NCBI RefSeq assembly: GCF_900107995.1 | Contig: NZ_FNUM01000002.1 | Location: 270,283 to 334,282, forward strand | DNA length: 64,000 bases | Direction: 5' to 3' | Origin: Alcanivorax sp. DSM 26293 | GTDB lineage: Bacteria; Pseudomonadota; Gammaproteobacteria; Pseudomonadales; Alcanivoracaceae | Position numbers and translations under genes: made by a program | In this document: one piece after another, positions 26,690 through 35,180 of the stretch | Layout: each line of letters starts with the position of its first letter | Position numbering within the stretch: the first letter of the stretch is position 1 | The notes under the pieces: model-generated | What the model was told of the DNA's origin: nothing | The model's database searches: none | The model's input: the letters and a program-made list of their open reading frames with translations, nothing else

Positions 26690-28188
26690 GCTGTGGCCTG
26701 CTGTAATGGAGACGCGGGCACACCGTAATATCGCTGATGAATATCCAGATAACGGGCCCTTTCTTCCTGCCAGCGCTCGTCATCCCAACCCAGACTTTGC
26801 TGAATCTGTTGTTGCAAGGCATCGAGCTTGGCTTTGCCTGCTTGCGGCAAAAGCAAACCCAGGCGGGTCCGGCGCAACATCAGGTCATCCAGGTGCACCA
26901 CATCTTCGTGATCCAGAATCCACTGAATGAAATCCGGGTCACCCTGGTCCGCATGGAGGAAAGCATCCACGGCTGCGGGCGCATCGCTGATGGGCGTAAA
27001 GCCGGGTTCTCGGCTTTTCTGGCCGCGTCGGTGGGTGGCGCTGTCAATCAGTCCGGTGGCAAGCAAGGCATCCAGGGCGATCAGCCGAAAGGTAGTGAGC
27101 TTGCCGCCACTGACAGTGACGATGCCGTTTTCCCCCCACACCGCATGGTCGCGGCGCTCTTTGGAGGGGTCCAGCCCCTTCCCCGAGGCAATCACCGGTC
27201 GGACACCGGCAATGGTGGCGTAGATATCCTTGCGGTCGAGTTTGACGTCAGGGAACTGGCTGTTGATGAGGCGCAGCAAGTAGTCCACTTCCTGGCCACT
27301 GGCGGCGGCTTCGATGTCCATGTCCTGGGGATGATCCAGGTCCGTCGTGCCCACACAGGTCACTCCCTCCCAGGGGAAGACAAAGACCGGGCGGCCATCA
27401 TCCGGGTGCATCACCGTCAGGCAATCCTTCACTGGCAGGCGTTCAGGGTCGACAAACAGGTGACTGCCACGGAGCGGCCGCACACGCGGGTCGCTACCGG
27501 AAAATCGGTCTGCCCAGGCCCCCGTCGCACTGACCACCCGACGTGATGAGAGAGTGGCGGTCTGCCCGCTGGTACGGTCTGTGACGGTGATGGCAAATTT
27601 GTCTCCATCGGCCATCGCCTGCTCCACCCGGCAATAATTCTGCGCCACCCCGCCATGGCGGGCCGCTTCCAGGATCGCCCGCACCACCAGACGACAATCA
27701 TCGGTGAGCGCATCGGTATAACTCATTGCGCCGGTCAGCGACTGACGATTCAATCCGGGCACCCGCTCCAGCAATTGCTCGCGGCTCAGGTAGCGATGGT
27801 CACGGATGCCCGCCAGGAAGTCATAGAGCCAGAGAATGGCTTTCATGGGCCAACGGCCCGGGAACACCCCTTTGCGCAACGGGAAGAGATAGGTTGCCCG
27901 CTCCACCAGCCCCGGCAATTCGTCGATCAGGCGCTCCCGTTCCAGCAGGGAATGGCGCGTCAGGCGAATGTCCCCCTGGGCAATGTATCGCAGCCCCCCA
28001 TGGACCATCTTCGAGGAGCGGCTGGACGTCCCCCAGGCAAAATCGGTCTGTTCGAGCAGCAACACACGGAGCCCGCGGCGCGCCGCTTCCAGAAGCACGC
28101 CGGCACCGGTGATTCCGCCACCGATGACAACAAGATCCCAATTTTCGTCAGCCAGGGCGTCCAGGGATTGGCGTTTGCCTAACATCAA
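26686..28188 (-). CDS. glpD: FAD-dependent glycerol-3-phosphate dehydrogenase, second-type GlpD
   Basis: 500 residues. The FAD-binding GxGxxG motif is VVIGGGITGAGVLLEAARRG; RSSKMVHGGLRYI, GTTDLDHP and the SGGKLTTFR block are typical of GlpD/GlpA dehydrogenases, which oxidise glycerol 3-phosphate to DHAP and pass electrons to quinone at the inner membrane. It lies 9 bp after the AGPS-like gene and overlaps the kinase gene by 4 bp. The absence of glpF, glpK and glpR beside it argues for a specialised rather than the general glycerol pathway. Confidence 0.88.
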   Translation of the reverse strand: MMLGKRQSLDALADENWDLVVIGGGITGAGVLLEAARRGLRVLLLEQTDFAWGTSSRSSKMVHGGLRYIAQGDIRLTRHSLLERERLIDELPGLVERATYLFPLRKGVFPGRWPMKAILWLYDFLAGIRDHRYLSREQLLERVPGLNRQSLTGAMSYTDALTDDCRLVVRAILEAARHGGVAQNYCRVEQAMADGDKFAITVTDRTSGQTATLSSRRVVSATGAWADRFSGSDPRVRPLRGSHLFVDPERLPVKDCLTVMHPDDGRPVFVFPWEGVTCVGTTDLDHPQDMDIEAAASGQEVDYLLRLINSQFPDVKLDRKDIYATIAGVRPVIASGKGLDPSKERRDHAVWGENGIVTVSGGKLTTFRLIALDALLATGLIDSATHRRGQKSREPGFTPISDAPAAVDAFLHADQGDPDFIQWILDHEDVVHLDDLMLRRTRLGLLLPQAGKAKLDALQQQIQQSLGWDDERWQEERARYLDIHQRYYGVPASPLQQATA

Positions 28189-28197
28189 TATTCCTTC

Positions 28198-29805
28198 TCA
28201 AGTCCGGGACGTTGCGTTTTCAACCAAACAACCCGGGTTCAACCGTTGCTGGGGATCAAAGTGCTTTACCAGCGACCCCAGTGCTGCCATGCCCTGATCC
28301 CCTTTCTCATGATGAAGCCAGGGAGCGTGGTCGCGCCCTACCCCGTGCTGGTGACTGATCGTGCCGCCATGGGCCACGATGGCATTGCTGGCCGCCTGTT
28401 TCATGGCCTGCCAACGTTCCAGGGTCGCCTGATACGTGTCGGAGCAGCGAAACACATACGTGGTATAGATACTGGAACCCTGCGGATACAGGTGTGACAG
28501 ATGGGTAAAGACATGCACCTTCTCACCCTCCCCCACATTGTCACGCACCGCCTGTTCCATGGCCTCCATGGCCGGGGTGACCTGCTTCCAGTCCACTGCG
28601 GTCTCGAACGTGTCCACCACGTAACCATGCTCCCAGAGGCCATGGCGAAGATAGGGAGAGCGGAAACGGGACTCTTCCCACTTTTTGCCGAGCAGCTCAC
28701 CCACCACTGTGCCGCCAGCGGCACGAATGCGTTTCTTGACGGTGGCCAGTGTATGGCGCACCAGTGCCCTTTCGCCGGTGACACCAAAGGTGATCATGCA
28801 TTTTTCATTCCGGCAACCGCGTAATGCCAGGTAGCGGTGCAACACAGAGACCATTTTTTCATGTCCGGCCAGCATCAGATGGGTACGGGTTTCTTCCGCA
28901 TTGGACAAGCGCAGCATGGAAAGCGGCAGCTTTGCCTGGGTGAGGCTGCGTACCAAGGTCTTGGCTGTTTCCCAATCCGGTGCAAAGGCCACCTGAAAGG
29001 TTTCCATTTCCGGCAAAGGCGTAATCCGGACCTTGACCTCGGTAATGACACCCATGCGCCCTTCCGAGCCCATGATGATTTCCCGCAAATCCGGCCCGGC
29101 GGACGACGCCGGAATGGTGGGGATATCCAGGGTCCCCCTGGGGGTTTCAACACGGCCACCGGCGAACATCTGCTCGATGCGACCGTAACGCATGGACTGC
29201 TGGCCACTGGAACGGCTGGCGACCCAGCCTCCCACGGTAGAAAGCTCCCAGGATTGCGGAAAATGCCCCAGCATATATCCCTTTTCCCGCAACTGGCCTT
29301 CCACTTCCGGTCCGGGTGTACCGGCTCCGAAAGTGGCAATCTGGCTTTCCTTGTCCAGATGCAGTAGCCGATTCATGGCCGCCAGGGACAGGGTCAGGAT
29401 CGGCTTGTCGCTGGCTGGCGGGTTGATGTGCCCTGCTACGGAAGTGCCGCCCCCATAGGGGATAACCAGCACATCATGCTCCTGCGCCCAGACCAGCAAG
29501 GCTTTCACCTCAGCGCTTTTAGTGGGTATGGCAACACCGTCGGGGAAACGGCCGAAATCCCCGGAGCGCATGGCTAGCCAGTCCGGCAGACTCTGGCCTC
29601 GGGCGTGGCGGATCCGGGTTTCCGCATCAGTTCGGATCAGCGGGTGGGCTGGCAGACGGGACCGTGGAACCGCCTGGGATACCGTGGTGATTTCCGCATC
29701 AGGCAAGGGTGTAGCGGAACCAAGGCGGGATTGTAGGAAAGTCAGGCCAGAGGCCTTCAGCGGATAATGGTTGGCGCTGTCGCCCCAGCCGTTCCAGCGT
29801 CGCAT
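28198..29805 (-). CDS. FAD-linked oxidase, alkylglycerone-phosphate-synthase-like
   Basis: 535 residues of the FAD_binding_4 family. The opening RRWNGWGD...HYPL resembles the start of alkyldihydroxyacetonephosphate synthase (AGPS), the ether-bond-forming enzyme. The PP-loop is VIPYGGGTSVAGH, and the active-site region has IYTTYVF and SHQHGVGRDH where AGPS has a His-rich SHHHGVG. A strong AAGGAG lies 8 nt before ATG 29805. First gene of a three-gene operon with a GlpD-like enzyme and a kinase. True AGPS activity would swap an acyl for an alkyl chain on DHAP; a D-lactate/glycolate-type oxidase is the alternative. Confidence 0.82.
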   Translation of the reverse strand: MRRWNGWGDSANHYPLKASGLTFLQSRLGSATPLPDAEITTVSQAVPRSRLPAHPLIRTDAETRIRHARGQSLPDWLAMRSGDFGRFPDGVAIPTKSAEVKALLVWAQEHDVLVIPYGGGTSVAGHINPPASDKPILTLSLAAMNRLLHLDKESQIATFGAGTPGPEVEGQLREKGYMLGHFPQSWELSTVGGWVASRSSGQQSMRYGRIEQMFAGGRVETPRGTLDIPTIPASSAGPDLREIIMGSEGRMGVITEVKVRITPLPEMETFQVAFAPDWETAKTLVRSLTQAKLPLSMLRLSNAEETRTHLMLAGHEKMVSVLHRYLALRGCRNEKCMITFGVTGERALVRHTLATVKKRIRAAGGTVVGELLGKKWEESRFRSPYLRHGLWEHGYVVDTFETAVDWKQVTPAMEAMEQAVRDNVGEGEKVHVFTHLSHLYPQGSSIYTTYVFRCSDTYQATLERWQAMKQAASNAIVAHGGTISHQHGVGRDHAPWLHHEKGDQGMAALGSLVKHFDPQQRLNPGCLVENATSRT

Positions 29806-30149
29806 GCAGCGTACTCCTTGATGTTGGGAATCCGTCGGCCCCGAATGAAAGAGGATGGACAGGGGCAGATCGGACCTGACTCATGCCCCATGGTAGACCT
29901 GCAGAGTGAGGTTTTCACTGGCGCAGGGGGACACCTGATGGACTATTTCGGACACGCAAAGTATTACCCTCGCCGTTACCGGAATCATGGATCCGGTATG
30001 CGCATATCTAGATTGGCAACCGGATTTTTTCGTACAAATTCGTAAACTCGTGAAGACGCAGCTTTACCGATCCTGTTTGCAGGGCTATTGTCTCTACACT
30101 CTCAAACCATTTTAAAACCAATACCTTATATAATTTACAAGGAGTTTCC
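29806..30149. other. Divergent intergenic region before the OmpA-type lipoprotein
   Basis: 344 bases. The left side carries the promoter of the AGPS-like operon, the right side that of the OmpA-type gene. AT content rises sharply at 30000-30145. A TATAAT at 30129-30134 is too close to the AAGGAG of the next gene (start point would fall in it) to be called a -10 with confidence. No gene is supported; a plus-strand frame at 29767-30045 overlaps the AGPS start region and lacks coding character. Confidence 0.4.
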
Positions 30150-30818
30150 ATGAAACGTTTTATTGGCTGCCTGGCACTGGCAGGTGCTGTTTCCCTGCAG
30201 GCAGGCTGTAGCACCATCAACCCCTATACTGGTGAGAAGCAGACCTCCAAAGCCGGCATGGGTGCCGGTATTGGCGCTGTAACCGGTGCCCTGATCGGTA
30301 TCGCCACGTCTGACAGTGCCAAGGAACGCAAGGAGCGGGCTCTGAAAGGGGCCGGTATTGGTGCCGTTGCCGGCGGTGGCGTGGGCTACTACATGGATGT
30401 CCAGGAAGCCAAATTGCGCGAAAAAATGGAAGGTGCTGGCGTCTCTGTGACCCGTGATGGCGACAATATCATTCTGAATATGCCGGGCAATCTGACCTTC
30501 GATACCGACAGCACCACGGTGAAGCCCTCTTTCCGTCCGGTACTGGATGCGGTGTCTGAGGTCCTCAAGGAATACAAGTCCACCATGATCCAGGTGGCCG
30601 GTCACACCGACAGCACCGGCGGTGACAAGTACAACCTGATGCTTTCCCAGCAGCGCGCCCAGTCCGTGGCCAACATTCTCAGCGGTTTCGGCGTTGAGCA
30701 AGTGCGTCTGGACACCGTCGGTTTCGGCGAAACCCAGCCTATTGCCAGCAACAGCACCGCCAGCGGTCGTGAACAGAACCGCCGCGTTGAACTGACCCTG
30801 CTGCCCTACACCGAGTAA
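30150..30818 (+). CDS. OmpA-family lipoprotein with glycine-zipper
   Basis: 222 residues. Signal peptide with lipobox LQAGC (Cys at residue 20), so lipid-anchored in the outer membrane or its inner face. Residues 35-85 form a Gly-rich zipper of alternating small residues (GMGAGIGAVTGALIGIA, ALKGAGIGAVAGGGVGYY). The C-terminal OmpA domain contains IQVAGHTDSTG and NLMLSQQRAQSVANIL, which bind peptidoglycan diaminopimelate. This is the YiaD/Pal-like layout, a tether between outer membrane and cell wall. AAGGAG lies 6 nt before the ATG. Confidence 0.9.
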   Translation: MKRFIGCLALAGAVSLQAGCSTINPYTGEKQTSKAGMGAGIGAVTGALIGIATSDSAKERKERALKGAGIGAVAGGGVGYYMDVQEAKLREKMEGAGVSVTRDGDNIILNMPGNLTFDTDSTTVKPSFRPVLDAVSEVLKEYKSTMIQVAGHTDSTGGDKYNLMLSQQRAQSVANILSGFGVEQVRLDTVGFGETQPIASNSTASGREQNRRVELTLLPYTE

Positions 30819-30836
30819 GGTAGTCGGGTTCGTCTG

Positions 30837-30862
30837 GAGGTGGGTGCCCTCACCCACCTCCC
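30837..30862 (+). terminator. Perfect 11-bp hairpin after the OmpA-type gene
   Basis: GGAGGTGGGTG pairs perfectly with CACCCACCTCC around a 4-base loop, 18 bp after the stop. It is followed by CATT rather than a T run, so it may be a processed 3' end rather than a strict intrinsic terminator. Confidence 0.6.
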
Positions 30863-30942
30863 ATTCCCGCCGCTTTTTTCAATTCCCCCGCAACATCCAG
30901 AGTGCATCACGATTTCCTTCGCGCCACGATCCGTTCAGACTC

Positions 30943-32052
30943 ATGACGGAAACAATGAAGGGACAGATCGTGGTGACAGCCTCTCAGCCGGTGACAGACA
31001 CACAGTGGCAGGCCATCCTGAAACGGGACCGGAACGCGGATGGGCGTTTTATCTATGGGGTGATCACTACCGGCATTTTTTGCCGCCCCAGTTGCCCGGC
31101 AAGACGTCCCAATGTGGAAAATGTGCGGATTTTTCCTGATGGCACGGCAGCCTTGCAGGCAGGATTTCGCCCCTGTCGTCGCTGCAACCCCCTTTCTGTG
31201 GCAGGCTCGCCGGTAACCGCCACCGTAACCGCCCTGTGCCGGCACATTGAACACAGCCATAGTCTCCCGACTTTGGAAGAACTGGCCACACAATGCGGCT
31301 GGTCGCGCTACCATTTGCAACGCCAGTTCAAGGCCATCACCGGTCTGACTCCCAGGGAGTATGCGTTGGCGGTGCGCCGACGACGCCTGTGCGGAAATTT
31401 ACAGCGCCACAGCTCCATCCTTCGAGCCATGGAGGACGCCGGCATGGAGTCCAGCAGTCAGCTTTATACCCAGGGCAAGCAGATGTTGGGCATGCTGCCC
31501 GGCCAGTATCGTTCCCGCGGTGCGGGAATCACCATCCGATTTGCCATGGCCGAATGCAGCCTGGGAAGCCTGCTGGTGGCGGAAACGGCGCAGGGTATCT
31601 GTGCCATCAGCCTCGGTGATGAGCCGGAGCCGTTACTCCTGGAATTCCAGGCCCGCTTTGCCGGCGCCGACCTGCTTCCCCCGGATCCGGCGTTTGATGA
31701 CAAGGTGGCCCGGGTTATTGCACTGATGGAAGATCCGCACCGGAACCTGTCGTTACCGCTGGACATTCGCGGCACCGTTTTTCAACAGCGTGTGTGGCAG
31801 GCGCTGCAGCAGATACCGCCGGGCACCACCCTGTCCTATCAGGAGCTGGCCGAAAAAATCGGCCAGCCGGCTGCGGCCCGGGCGGTGGCCTCGGCCTGTG
31901 CCGCCAATACCCTGGCCGTGGCCATCCCCTGCCACCGCATTGTTCGCCGCGATGGCAGCCTGTCCGGCTATCGCTGGGGCGTGGAGCGCAAACGGGCCTT
32001 GCTGGAACGTGAGCACGAGGAGAGTGAGTGCGAAAAAAAACAGCGGAGGTAG
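30943..32052 (+). CDS. ada: Ada: methylation-response regulator and O6-methylguanine-DNA methyltransferase
   Basis: 369 residues from ATG 30943. The frame is open to 30844, but the family begins near here and E. coli Ada has 354 residues. Zinc ligands are Cys47, Cys51, Cys78 and Cys81 (GIFCRPSC and FRPCRRC), with Cys47 as the phosphotriester methyl acceptor. An AraC-type helix-turn-helix follows (LEELATQCGWSRYHLQRQF). The C-terminal methyltransferase has the acceptor motif IPCHRIV with Cys330. Methylation of the N-terminal Cys turns Ada into an activator of its own operon. alkA overlaps the end by 25 bp, so both are induced together. Confidence 0.94.
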   Translation: MTETMKGQIVVTASQPVTDTQWQAILKRDRNADGRFIYGVITTGIFCRPSCPARRPNVENVRIFPDGTAALQAGFRPCRRCNPLSVAGSPVTATVTALCRHIEHSHSLPTLEELATQCGWSRYHLQRQFKAITGLTPREYALAVRRRRLCGNLQRHSSILRAMEDAGMESSSQLYTQGKQMLGMLPGQYRSRGAGITIRFAMAECSLGSLLVAETAQGICAISLGDEPEPLLLEFQARFAGADLLPPDPAFDDKVARVIALMEDPHRNLSLPLDIRGTVFQQRVWQALQQIPPGTTLSYQELAEKIGQPAAARAVASACAANTLAVAIPCHRIVRRDGSLSGYRWGVERKRALLEREHEESECEKKQRR

Positions 32053-32933
32053 TTCTGCCGTTGCCGGTGGATTTTGATCGCGAGGCGTTTCTGGATTTTC
32101 ACCGGCGTGATGTTCAAGCGGTAGCCGAGAGAGTTGATGCCAAGAGGCTCGACAAGGCCTTGATCTGGCAGCAGATACCGGCCCTGCTGGTCGTGGAATT
32201 CAGCGAACCCGGCCAGGCCCGGGTTGTGCTGCAGCCGGACAGTGACGTGCCGTTAACCGGTGTTTCACTGGCCGCCTTTGCGCGACATCTGCTGGGCCTG
32301 GATCAGCCAACGCAGGAATTCGAAACAAAGGTTGCCGATCATCCTCTGGTGGGCGCATTGGTGCGCTCCCAGGCCGGGTTGCGGGTGCCGCAATCCGCAT
32401 CACCTTTCGAGGCACTGAGCTGGGCAATCATCGGCCAGCAGATCAGTGTGGCCGCTGCGGTTTCCATTCGTCGACGCTTTATCCTGGCACTTGGCCGCCA
32501 GCACTGTAGCGGCCTGTACTGCTACCCCGATGCCAGCGATGTGATTGCCACCGACGTGGAAACATTGAAAGCCTGCGGGTTTTCGCGCAGCAAGGCAGAT
32601 TGCCTGCTGACCGTGGCTCAAGCCTGTCTTGCTGAATCCCTGCTACCGCAGATCGGCATCCCAGAGAACCGCCTGAAAACACTACAGAAGACATTACTGG
32701 ACATCCGCGGGCTCGGCCCCTGGAGCGTTCACTATGCATTGCTGCGAGGCTATGCCCGGATGGACGGCAGCCTCCACGGGGATGTGGCCGTGCGCCGGGC
32801 AATCCAACAATTACAGGGTGGTGCCACTCCGCCGACCGCCCGGGAAGCCGAAGCCTGGCTGGCAGACTTCCGCCCCTGGCGCAGCCTGCTGGCGGCTCAT
32901 CTATGGAAATCGTTATCCTTAATTGATAATTGA
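32028..32933 (+). CDS. alkA: DNA-3-methyladenine glycosylase II
   Basis: 301 residues starting at GTG 32028, inside the end of ada (25 bp overlap). Excises alkylated purines. The helix-hairpin-helix is LLDIRGLGPWSVHYALLRG and the catalytic Asp is Asp252 in HGDVAVRR; SPFEALSWAIIGQQISVAAA matches the family core. The last residues (SLIDN) and the TGA stop at 32931-32933 are encoded by the first two heptads of the inverted repeat at 32922-33080, so the repeat has supplied the C-terminus. Confidence 0.93.
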   Translation: MRKKTAEVVLPLPVDFDREAFLDFHRRDVQAVAERVDAKRLDKALIWQQIPALLVVEFSEPGQARVVLQPDSDVPLTGVSLAAFARHLLGLDQPTQEFETKVADHPLVGALVRSQAGLRVPQSASPFEALSWAIIGQQISVAAAVSIRRRFILALGRQHCSGLYCYPDASDVIATDVETLKACGFSRSKADCLLTVAQACLAESLLPQIGIPENRLKTLQKTLLDIRGLGPWSVHYALLRGYARMDGSLHGDVAVRRAIQQLQGGATPPTAREAEAWLADFRPWRSLLAAHLWKSLSLIDN

Positions 32934-33080
32934 GAATGGATACTTGATAACGGCACGATCAACGTCGAGACGGATCTGAAAACGCAAAGACCACGTCCAG
33001 GGATTGGGCTCGGCCTGTTGGGTGTGGAAGCAGGGTTGGCTGTCCTGCGTGCTATCAATTCTCAATTATCCATTATCAAT
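32922..33080. repeat. Inverted repeat with four 7-bp units per arm, locus 2
   Basis: The left arm, 32922-32949, is ATTGATA, ATTGAGA, ATGGATA, CTTGATA. The right arm, 33053-33080, read on the minus strand is ATTGATA, ATGGATA, ATTGAGA, ATTGATA. Both arms are exactly 28 bp, as at 8724-8817. The 103-bp loop is GC-rich and codes for nothing. The alkA stop lies in the second heptad of the left arm, and the MFS gene stop (33066-33068) lies in the right arm, so the element forms the C-termini of both convergent genes. Confidence 0.85.
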
Positions 33081-34334
33081 TGCTTTGCTATCAGCCGCGG
33101 AACGCACCAGCCGCCAGGCCAGCCAGGCCAGTGGCACCATCAGGGACATCACCAGCAAATAGGGCCAACGATGGTCGAGGGTGTACAGCCCGGTGCCCAC
33201 CAACGGCCCGAGAATAAACCCCAGCGCCGGACAAGCGCTGGCCAGCCCGGCCACCCTGCCCTGTTCTTCACTGCTGACCCGCAGGCTGGCCAGAGACATG
33301 ATCGCCGGCATGCCAAAACCCAGCCCAAGACCTACCAGCAGCACCGCAAAGCTCATCACCCATTGCCGGTCTGCCAGCCACAGAATCAGCGCCCCCGCGC
33401 CAAGCGCAGGCACCGCCAGGGCGACCAACAGCGTGGCAGGGGCTCGCAGCCATTGCACCACCACAATCTGGCCGAACAATGAGGTGACGGCCGCTGCCAT
33501 CATGGTCAGGCCAAGGGCGCGGGCGGCCGCCGCCGGTGACAGCCCGAAGTGGTCCTGAAACAGGAATCCCAGGGTCTGCTGAATCAGCGCAAAGCTCATG
33601 AACAGCATCACCCCGGTAAGCAGTAAGTCGCGCAGGCGCGGATCCGCATAGGCGCCGAGTCCGCTGCGCAGCACCTTGCCCAGCGACACTGTGCGGGCCC
33701 TAGGCTGGTGCGGCGATGGGGGCAGCCACAACGCTGTGGCAATGGCCATCAGCGCGGTCAGGGCTGCCACCCCATAAAGCGGAAAGACCAGGCCCACCGC
33801 CGCCAGAATGCCGCCGGATACCGGGCCGATCACCGTGCCCAGATTATTGGCAGCACCGATTCGGCCCATGCCCTGGGTCCGTTGTTCGGGAGTGGTGATA
33901 TCAGCGGTATAGGCCGCCGCCGCTGCTGGCGTGGCCGCCATAATGGCTGCCTGCACCATACGACTGAGCACCAGGCCTGCCACCAGCAGCCCGCCGGCCA
34001 GTCCGCCGTGCAGGCCAATATCGAATACCACCGCAAACATCAAGGTGCCGAGGGAGTAGCCGCTCAACCCGATCACCAGCACCCGCTTGCGGCCCAGGGA
34101 TTCGCTGAGGGTGCCCCACACCGGGCTGGCCAGCGCAAAAACCAGTGAGGAACAACTGATAATCAGCCCCACCTGCATTTCCGCGAGCCCCGTGGCACGC
34201 CCCAGAGAGGGCAGCAGCGTGAATACCAGCGTCTGGCCCAGGGCCGTCACGGCCACGGCGGTCAGCAGGATTGTGTGGCTGAGGGTGCCCGGGTTAGGGT
34301 TTGTCGCCGCAGAGGAAGCATTCAATGAAGACAT
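33066..34334 (-). CDS. MFS transporter
   Basis: 422 residues with twelve membrane segments; the loop GTLSESLGRKRVLVIGLSGY is the MFS motif A. It resembles drug/metabolite exporters of the TetA/Bcr-like branches; substrate not assignable. The C-terminal residues KAIDNG come from the heptad repeat. Its 5' end overlaps that of the divergent patatin gene by about 10 bp (starts at 34334 and 34325), so the two cannot have separate conventional promoters between them. Confidence 0.88.
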   Translation of the reverse strand: MSSLNASSAATNPNPGTLSHTILLTAVAVTALGQTLVFTLLPSLGRATGLAEMQVGLIISCSSLVFALASPVWGTLSESLGRKRVLVIGLSGYSLGTLMFAVVFDIGLHGGLAGGLLVAGLVLSRMVQAAIMAATPAAAAAYTADITTPEQRTQGMGRIGAANNLGTVIGPVSGGILAAVGLVFPLYGVAALTALMAIATALWLPPSPHQPRARTVSLGKVLRSGLGAYADPRLRDLLLTGVMLFMSFALIQQTLGFLFQDHFGLSPAAAARALGLTMMAAAVTSLFGQIVVVQWLRAPATLLVALAVPALGAGALILWLADRQWVMSFAVLLVGLGLGFGMPAIMSLASLRVSSEEQGRVAGLASACPALGFILGPLVGTGLYTLDHRWPYLLVMSLMVPLAWLAWRLVRSAADSKAIDNG

Positions 34335-35101
34335 ATCCCGCCCCGAGCCTGGCTGAATGGTTGGCAGATCGCCCCTTCACCCTGGCCATGTCGTCCGGAT
34401 TTTTTGGTTTTTTTGCCCATTTTGGTGTCGTCAAAGCCTTGAAAGAAAATGAATTGCACCCGGCCCGCTACTGCGGTTCCAGTGCCGGTGCGTTGGTCGC
34501 GGCCTGCATGGCCAGTCAGGCGTGCCCGGAGAAAATGGAACGCACCCTGCTGGGGCTGTCTCGAGATCATTTCTGGGACCCCGCACCCGGCCTCGGTTTG
34601 CTGGCCGGCAAACGTTTTCGGACCCTGTTGCAGGGTCTGGTCCCGCTAACAGACCTGGCCCACAGCCCTACCCCGGTTGCCCTTTCCGCCTGGCACGCCG
34701 CCAGTCGGCGCACCCGGGTGCTGAAAACCGGTGACCCAGTGGAAGCTGTCTATGCGTCCTGTGCGGTGCCATTGCTTTTCCAGCCCGCACGCATCGATGG
34801 AGGGTATTACTGGGATGGCGGCATCGCGGATCGCCACGGTCTGGCCGGCACCTGGCCCGGCGAGCGTGTACTTTATCACCATCTGCAATCCCGATCCCCG
34901 TGGCGTCGGGCCAATAGCCCTGCCTTGCAGGCGCCTTTGCGCCACAACCTGATCACCCTGGCCATTGACGGCCTGGCCCGCAGCGGTCCGGGGAAGCTGG
35001 AACAGGGGCCCGTGGCGTTACAGCAGGCCTATGACGCGACCACTCAGGCACTGGCCAAACCGGTTCGGCAGGGAATGGTCAACGTCGACAGCGTGTATTG
35101 A
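34325..35101 (+). CDS. Patatin-like phospholipase
   Basis: 258 residues from ATG 34325, preceded by AGAGGAAGC; an ATG at 34301 is also in frame but overlaps more of the MFS gene. The nucleophile elbow is GSSAGAL (GxSxG), the catalytic Asp is in WDGGIAD (DG[GA]). The usual oxyanion glycine motif GxGxxG is degenerate here (SGFFGFFAHFG). Family members are acyl hydrolases acting on phospholipids or wax esters/triacylglycerols. No signal peptide, so it is likely cytoplasmic. A hairpin follows the stop. Confidence 0.85.
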   Translation: MKTYPAPSLAEWLADRPFTLAMSSGFFGFFAHFGVVKALKENELHPARYCGSSAGALVAACMASQACPEKMERTLLGLSRDHFWDPAPGLGLLAGKRFRTLLQGLVPLTDLAHSPTPVALSAWHAASRRTRVLKTGDPVEAVYASCAVPLLFQPARIDGGYYWDGGIADRHGLAGTWPGERVLYHHLQSRSPWRRANSPALQAPLRHNLITLAIDGLARSGPGKLEQGPVALQQAYDATTQALAKPVRQGMVNVDSVY

Positions 35102-35142
35102 AACGCAAGGTGCACTGAGCCTAAGCGAACTGCTCCCTACGC

Positions 35143-35174
35143 TGTCTATGGGCTTTTGTAAGAGCCTATAGACA
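35143..35174. terminator. Hairpin between convergent patatin and ferritin-like genes
   Basis: TGTCTATGGGCT pairs with AGCCTATAGACA (one G-T pair) around TTTGTAAG. It is symmetrical between the two 3' ends but has no T run on either strand. Confidence 0.55.
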
Positions 35175-35180
35175 CAGCCC

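Noticed and set aside
30129-30134. TATAAT as the -10 of the OmpA-type gene
   Set aside because: The start of transcription would fall in the AAGGAG ribosome binding site, and no fitting -35 is seen at 17 bp.
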